11,078 bases of DNA from Monoraphidium neglectum (Eukaryota > Chlorophyta > Chlorophyceae > Sphaeropleales > Selenastraceae): positions 1-11,078 of the forward strand of contig NW_014011652.1 of the NCBI RefSeq assembly GCF_000611645.1. Reading direction: 5' to 3'. The notes beneath the pieces were generated by a model. It worked only from the letters and a program-made list of their open reading frames with translations. It had not been told where the DNA came from and did not search any database. The stretch's first letter is position 1; every line of letters starts with the position of its first letter. The translations under genes and the position numbers were made by a program. This document shows positions 7,501 through 11,078 of this stretch, piece by piece.

Positions 7501-8379
7501 TGGGTGGGTGAACATGCACGTGTGATGTTTGTTGTGTGCGGGTGGCTGGCACACGTGTATGTGCTGGCGCGCGCGCGCGCGTGCGCGCGTGTGTGTGTGT
7601 GTGTGTGTGATGCAACCAAAAGTGGACCTTTTGCATGATGGGCCTCTTGGGTAAATCAATGGGCATGGCGGTCCTGACCAGCCAGCTCCGCCGTCACGCC
7701 CTACTCTTCCTTTTCTGTTGGTTGCCGCCGTCTATCCGTGCGCCTCCACCTAACCACACACATCCCCACCGCCGCGGCCCCCCCCCCCCCGACACACACC
7801 GCAGGAGGAGTTTGAGGGTGACATGCGCAGTGGGCGCACAGACATAAGCCAGGTGCGGAGGGTCCAGTTCGGTTGGAAGATGTATCAATCAATTAGTTCG
7901 TGGTGGATTGTGTGATGTATCGGTGCATGCAGGGCGGCGGGTCGGCCTTTTGATGGCTGCCTCTGACACGCAGACACCCTGCAAAGCAGCCCAGCAAAGC
8001 GTCACAAGGCTTTACAGAATATCATTCTCAGCATGGCGGGCATTATGTTGGTCCGTCTAATTATCTATATCAAATTATTGATGACAAAACCCCCCTTTTG
8101 ATGCTGCAGCCCGCTTGCCTCTTTGCACCACCTGCCGTCGGTCCGTGCCGCCCTCACCCACGCGCGCGCGCGCCGCTCCCGCCTGGCTACGCCCCGCCCC
8201 GCCGCCAGGTGTTTGCGCGGTGGGTCAAGTTCTGCTGCCTGCTGCTGGGCGTGGCCATGATCGCGCTCATGGCAGCGCTGCCGGACGCACACGACCACGC
8301 GCACCAGGGCGCCCCCGGGCACGTCCATGGCGGCCACGCCCACGCGCACGCCCACCATCACCATCATCACCACCACTGA
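4589..8379 (+). CDS. ZIP-family (SLC39-like) divalent metal transporter, complete, 8 exons, 554 aa
   Basis: Likely moves Zn or related ions into the cytosol. Exons: 4589-4818, 5086-5224, 5535-5748, 5947-6545, 6909-6974, 7245-7442, 7805-7852, 8209-8379; all introns are GT-AG and the phases close exactly. An in-frame TAG at 4574 supports the start. Residues 1 to about 30 are a signal peptide (RLLLTLTLYLLLCAVAS). Residues 31-145 are a lumenal or extracellular domain with Cys at DAC, RACTAIMAC and QSC, recalling helix-rich LIV-1-type ectodomains. Predicted membrane helices: about 148-171, 178-201 (GLIHLLPHC), 219-240, 373-394, 400-421, 431-452, 460-482 (GTFLYVGMSEIVEEEF, a typical ZIP TM7 end) and 503-522. 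Metal-site residues: H383 and E387 (HTFLEC, TM4) and H410 (HKLISG, TM5). The TM5 motif lacks the Glu found in many ZIPs, as in some ZIP-I members. The 243-369 loop is His-rich (HGHSHSHSH). The tail ends in alternating HA then eight His. Exact subfamily and metal are not decidable here. Confidence 0.93.
4819..5085 (+). other. ZIP intron 1, with tandem CAGGTG units
   Basis: 267 nt with donor AG|GTGCGG and acceptor GTCGCAG. It contains three head-to-tail CAGGTG units at 4918-4935, a fourth at 4948-4953 and CAGCTG at 4942-4947. Each CAG|GTG is also a plausible donor in the same phase as the main one, and the reading frame of exon 1 stays open to the TGA at 4952-4954. The main donor is preferred because it is first and leads straight into exon 2. 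Confidence 0.7.
4952..4959. promoter_or_regulatory. Palindromic TGACGTCA (bZIP/CRE-type) site in ZIP intron 1
   Basis: A perfect 8-bp TGACGTCA palindrome overlaps the end of the CAGGTG cluster in the first intron. It is the consensus for CREB/ATF and some plant bZIP factors. First introns of algal genes can carry enhancers, but with one site of 8 bp chance is a serious alternative. Confidence 0.3.
5749..5946 (+). other. ZIP intron 3, stop-free and a multiple of three
   Basis: 198 nt with donor GCAG|GTGCGC and acceptor CGGGCAG. It has no stop in the coding frame, so unspliced RNA would still be open and would add 66 residues between FVAAG and LIHLLP. Splicing is inferred because only the joined form restores TM2 with its G-LIHLLPH motif. 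The other ZIP introns (267, 310, 363, 270, 362, 356 nt) either shift the frame or contain stops. Confidence 0.75.
6546..6908 (+). other. ZIP intron 4, with a degenerate TG/CATG-rich stretch
   Basis: 363 nt with donor ATG|GTGAGT and acceptor CAACCCCAG. About 6555-6740 is a degenerate run of TGTG, CATGCATG and TGCG words, mostly alternating purine and pyrimidine. I see no gene in it. Apparent ORFs here with Met/Cys/His-rich translations are by-products of the repeat. Confidence 0.75.
7443..7804 (+). repeat. ZIP intron 6, with an inverted repeat joining its two ends (G14/C13)
   Basis: 362 nt between exons 6 and 7. Near the donor, 7449-7457 (GGTGTGTGT) is exactly complementary to 7792-7800 (ACACACACC), and the G14 run 7463-7476 can pair with the C13 run 7778-7790. 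This gives 22 paired bases with one small internal loop (7458-7462 against 7791). The outer pair is 6 nt inside the donor and 4 nt inside the last intron base, so folding would bring the two splice sites together. The GGG-rich arm could alternatively form a quadruplex. Confidence 0.85.
7567..7609. repeat. 43-bp perfect GC/GT alternating tract (Z-DNA-prone)
   Basis: An unbroken purine-pyrimidine alternation: (GC)n, then GT, then GCGCGC, then (GT)n. It lies inside ZIP intron 6, in the loop of the G14/C13 inverted repeat. CG followed by TG alternation is the classical Z-DNA-forming composition, and the tract is probably length-variable. Confidence 0.9.
7853..8208 (+). other. ZIP intron 7, with an AT-rich island and an alternative in-frame acceptor
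   Basis: 356 nt. About 7870-8105 is markedly AT-richer than anything else in this gene. A C/T-rich stretch followed by CTGCAG ends at 8109 and is a good acceptor in its own right. Using it would lengthen the last exon by 99 nt (33 residues, Pro/Arg-rich) in frame. I prefer the acceptor at 8207-8208 because SQ-VFARWVKFCCLLLG gives the compact TM7-TM8 spacing usual in ZIPs. Confidence 0.6.
8331..8376 (+). other. C-terminal polyhistidine tail of the ZIP transporter
   Basis: The last codons give GGHAHAHA followed by eight His and the stop at 8377-8379. Mixed CAC/CAT codons show it is not a simple trinucleotide slip. After TM8 of a ZIP the tail is expected on the extracellular or lumenal side, so it may collect metal ions for transport; that role is inference. 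Confidence 0.9.
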
Positions 8380-8855
8380 TGGGCGTGGGTGCCACACGTT
8401 TGGCGGAGAAGCGCCAGGGCTCTTCTCCCGCTTTGGGCTGGTCCACGGGCTGAGCGGACTTTTGTACCCTGCTGGCTGCCTGGACGCGTGCATTGCTGAA
8501 GCTTATCGCCCGGGCCCGGCGCGCCGCAGATGACTGCTGAATGCGCGGTGCTTGGGGCCTGTCTCTGGGGTTCCATGGTATGTCTTGCGGCCTTCGGGTT
8601 GGCGCGCCTGCCATTTTGCGTTTTGAGAGGCGTGATCTCTCGCGTGGACTCGAAGCAAACTGTGAAAGTGGTGGGTCTAACTCGTCTCTGCAGTGGTCAG
8701 TGCATCCCTCAGCACTAGAGATTCATGGGGGTACACCTCACACATGGCCCTGACAACAAAATTGGGGGCAGGTGACAAAATCTGGGGCAGGGGGCGCAAC
8801 GCAGCCAGAGTCAAGATCAGGTTGACATGCTGACCAGGTCCGAGGGCTTTGCTAC
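8380..8855. other. Convergent intergenic region (3' sides of ZIP and lipase genes)
   Basis: 476 bp between two stop codons that face each other; it should hold both 3' UTRs. I found no TGTAA polyadenylation word for the plus gene and no TTACA (its reverse complement) for the minus gene in this stretch. A short imperfect tandem pair, TGACAACAAAATTGGGGGCA at 8751-8770 and TGACAAAATCTGGGGCAG at 8773-8790, lies near the lipase end. I see no further gene here. Confidence 0.6.
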
Positions 8856-10402
8856 CTACGCTGGGCCCCCCTGCTGCTCCTGCGCCTCCCGCTGCGCCGC
8901 CGGCGCCCGCAGCTCCTGCTGCCGCCGCCGCAGCCGGTGCAGCGCCGCCAGGTATGCGTCTGGGATGTGGTCCTGGATGGCGTTACGGTGCAGCAGCAGG
9001 CGCGAGAACGCCTCGCGGTCCGGCACCACCACCACAGGGGCCCTGCGCATGCGCGTAGGTGATGTGTGTGTGTTTTTGTGTGTGTGTGTGTGTGTGTGTG
9101 TGCGTGCGTTCGTGCGTTCGTCTCTGTGTGCGTGCTTGTGCGTGGGTGTGTGGGCATGCAAGTGTGTCTGTGCTTCATTGGGTGGGTGGGTGGGTGGGTG
9201 GGTGGACATGTGTGTGCGTAAGAGTGGGTGGGGGGTAGATAGGTGAGTGGGTGGGGGCAGACAGCCGGGTGGCGGGCCCGGCGCTGGATAGGCAGGGCTG
9301 AGGAGCCGCCAGGGTAGAGACGAGCAAAGCGGGTTGGAGGAGGCAGGGAGCGAGGGCGGCGCGGCCGGCATGCTCGGGGGCGAGCACAGACGCACCTCCT
9401 GCTGTCGCCGCCGTCCCCGCCGCCGCCCTGCGGCAGCGCCGCCGCCGCCGCCGCCGCTGCAGCCGCCGCCGGCACGCACGCCGCTGCGGCGTCCACGCCG
9501 CTGCGCCACGCGGCCAGGCTCTCGGCGATGCGCTCGGGCAGCTGGGCCAGCTCAATGAGTGAGTGCCGCGCCAGCTCTTTCAGCCCCATCGAATCAGGGT
9601 CCACAGCCTCCGCCCTGGCCGCTGCCGCGTCGGCCGCCGCCGCCGCCCCTGCGCCCGCCGCTCCCTCCGCCGCTGCCTCTGCCGGTGCCACCTGCGGCCG
9701 CTCCACAGCCGCCGCGGGCGCCGCCGACGCGCGCGCCACCGCGCCGCCGCGGCCGTCGTTTCTCTCCGCCGCCTCCTCCCCTTCCACTGACTCAGCAGGC
9801 GCAGGATCCTCACTTGGATACCGTGCGCCGCCCGGCTTCCGCGGCTGCGGCCCTCCGGGCTCCGGGCTCCCCAACACCCGCAGCTCCTGCCGCCGCTTCG
9901 CGCCGCGCCGCTGCTGCACAAAGTGGCGCACCAACAGCTCACGCTTGTGCGCTATCGCAAACGCGGACCCCGCGTCTGAGGGCGTCCCAAGCAGCTCCAG
10001 CAGCTGCTGCAGCTCCTGCGGCGGGTCGGCGAGCAGCTTCGCCTCAGCTTCCGCGTCCGCCTCCGGAGCGCCGCCGCCGCCCGAGCCGCCGCCGTCGGAC
10101 CCGGAGCCGCCGCCGCTGCCACCGTTGGCGCTATCGCCGCTGCGGTGTGCGCCCCCTCCACGACTTCCCCCGGCATCACTGGCAGGCGGTGGGAGGCTGT
10201 CGTAGCCGGGCGCGTCCATGGAGGGCGCGGGGGTGCTTTTTGAGCGCAACAGGCCGCTCGGCCACTGCAAGAGCCGCTCTTGCTGCTGCTCTCGCTCCTG
10301 CTCCTGCTCCTGATGCTGTTCGCGTCTCCATGAGGAGGGCCCAGCCGACGCGGCCCGCGGCTGCTCCCGCGCAGCATGCTGCAGCCAGCCGCTTGCTGCC
10401 TC

Positions 10403-10454
<52 letters not shown>

Positions 10455-11078
10455 GGCTGGAGGAAGGGCGGCAGCCAAGACAGGAGGCCAGAGGCAGCCA
10501 TCTGACCCTTGCCTTGCTCGCCTTGCTGCTGCTGCTGCTGCTGCTGCGGCGGCGGCTTTGGCGGCGGTAAGGCCGGCCCCGACAAGCCGTCCCCGCCGCT
10601 TGTTGCGCCGACCTCTGACTCCCGCTCTGCGACGCCCACAGCCGCCGCCGCCGTCCGCGTCGCAGCCCCCGACTCGGCCGCGTCCCCGACCGCCCGCGCC
10701 TCGGCGGCCGCAGCATCCCGCACGCCCTGCGCGCTGCCCGCCGGCTGCTGCGGCGCGGCTCCGGGCAGGGGCACCCCTGAGCCCCCTCTAGTCACCTCCT
10801 GGGCTGCCGGCGGGCCGGCGGCGCCCGCGTTGACGCAGCTCCCCGCGCCGCTGACGGGCGTGGCCCCAGCGCCGCATGCGCTGCCTCCCGTGTTGGGCTC
10901 CGCGCCCGCACCCGTTCCGCCGCCCGGAAGGTGAGCGGACACCGCCTGCACCAGCTGGTTGGCCGCTGGCCCAACCAGCTCCTCGGATAGGATCCAAAGC
11001 ACCCGTCCCGGGGGATACAGGTGCACCACGTGTTTCAAATCCTCCCTCAACGCCTCCATGGTGACCGTGCTGCCGCGC
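8856..11078 (-). CDS. Class-3 (diacylglycerol-lipase-like) lipase, C-terminal part with giant low-complexity insertion; 5' end beyond window
   Basis: Two exons: right edge to 9396 and 9042-8856, joined in phase 2 (AG|GTGCGT donor, GCGCAG acceptor). The frame is open off the right edge (RGSTVTMEALREDL precedes the first Met in view), so the ATG at 11059-11057 is internal. Numbering from that Met, residues 1-23 (MEALREDLKHVVHLYPPGRV, then LWI) match the helix and strand that follow the catalytic Asp in class-3 lipases. Residues 556-616, on exon 2, carry VVVVPDREAF and QDHIPDAYLAAL. D579-H580 fits the family's catalytic His motif (DH-x-x-x-Y). The Ser and Asp of the triad would lie outside the window. 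Between these parts, about residues 46-555 are Gly/Ala/Gln/Pro-rich, with Q8, Q17 and polyAla runs and a few helical islands (LKELARHSLIELAQLPERIA). Expected role: hydrolysis of acylglycerols; membrane helices, if any, would be upstream. Identification rests on short motifs. Confidence 0.7.
9043..9395 (-). other. Intron of the lipase gene, rich in (GT)n and (GGGT)6
   Basis: 353 nt on the minus strand. The donor is AGCAGGAG|GTGCGTCT and the acceptor GCATGCGCAG|GGCCCC. The plus strand shows a GT run at about 9078-9102, TGCGTTCG words, and six GGGT units at 9180-9203. The GGGT array is a quadruplex candidate on the template strand of the lipase gene. Splicing is required to reach the DHIPDAYLAAL motif in frame. 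Confidence 0.75.
10403..10453 (-). repeat. Polyglutamine tract (Q17) in the lipase insertion
   Basis: Sixteen CAG codons then one CAA on the minus strand (CTG/TTG on plus), between FLQP and EAASGW. It is the longest trinucleotide run in the window and lies inside the insertion, not in the catalytic core. Confidence 0.95.
10523..10546 (-). repeat. Polyglutamine tract (Q8) in the lipase insertion
   Basis: Seven CAG codons and one CAA, directly after a KPPP segment and before GEQGKG. Together with the Q17 run about 30 residues later it makes the first third of the insertion prion-like in composition. Confidence 0.9.

Noticed and set aside
9061..9110. Telomere-like repeat
   Set aside because: The GT run and the nearby GGGT units are not the algal telomere unit (TTTTAGGG or TTTAGGG) and lie inside a gene.
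9559..10791. A 410-codon plus-strand open frame
   Set aside because: It is the antisense shadow of the lipase insertion: its product is Pro/Ala/Arg-rich with no domain, and GC-rich codons leave few stops on the opposite strand. The minus frame ends in a recognisable lipase motif.
11057..11059. ATG as the start of the lipase gene
   Set aside because: The frame stays open to the window edge, and the Met falls inside the helix that follows the catalytic Asp in class-3 lipases, so the Ser and Asp must be encoded further upstream.

Overview
The window looks like nuclear DNA of a green alga, most likely a chlorophycean (Chlamydomonadales or Sphaeropleales). The evidence is very high GC, strong G/C preference at third codon positions, short GT-AG introns of about 180-360 nt whose donors all begin GTG, long Gln/Ala low-complexity runs inside proteins, and introns full of GT/GC microsatellites. 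I cannot name the species. There are no bacterial-style operons, RNA genes, CRISPR arrays or recognisable transposons.

Layout: (1) Positions 1-4060, minus strand: the 5' part of a gene for a very long Ala/Glu/Gln-rich coiled-coil protein. It has three exons in view, the last open to the left edge, so at least 1,234 residues are visible and the C terminus is missing. It has two Q14 runs, five recent tandem copies of a roughly 52-residue coiled-coil unit and a strongly basic cluster. (2) Positions 4061-4588: a divergent intergenic region, visibly poorer in GC than its surroundings, that must hold the 5' ends of both neighbouring genes. (3) Positions 4589-8379, plus strand: a complete eight-exon gene for a 554-residue ZIP-family metal transporter with signal peptide, Cys-containing ectodomain, eight predicted membrane helices, a His-rich loop and a C-terminal His tail. 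(4) Positions 8380-8855: a convergent intergenic region. (5) Positions 8856-11078, minus strand: the 3' part of a class-3 (diacylglycerol-lipase-like) lipase gene. The end of its catalytic domain, including the probable catalytic His, is separated from the preceding strand by about 510 residues of low-complexity sequence. The gene continues past the right edge.

The three genes have no evident shared pathway: one is a probable structural or tethering protein, one moves metal ions across a membrane, and one probably hydrolyses acylglycerols. The best candidates for something new are the giant insertion in the lipase, the self-duplicating coiled-coil array, a ZIP intron whose two ends are joined by a G14/C13 inverted repeat, and in-frame tandem donor-like sites in the first ZIP intron. 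All exon joins here come from reading frame, splice consensus and family motifs; no transcript data were available.
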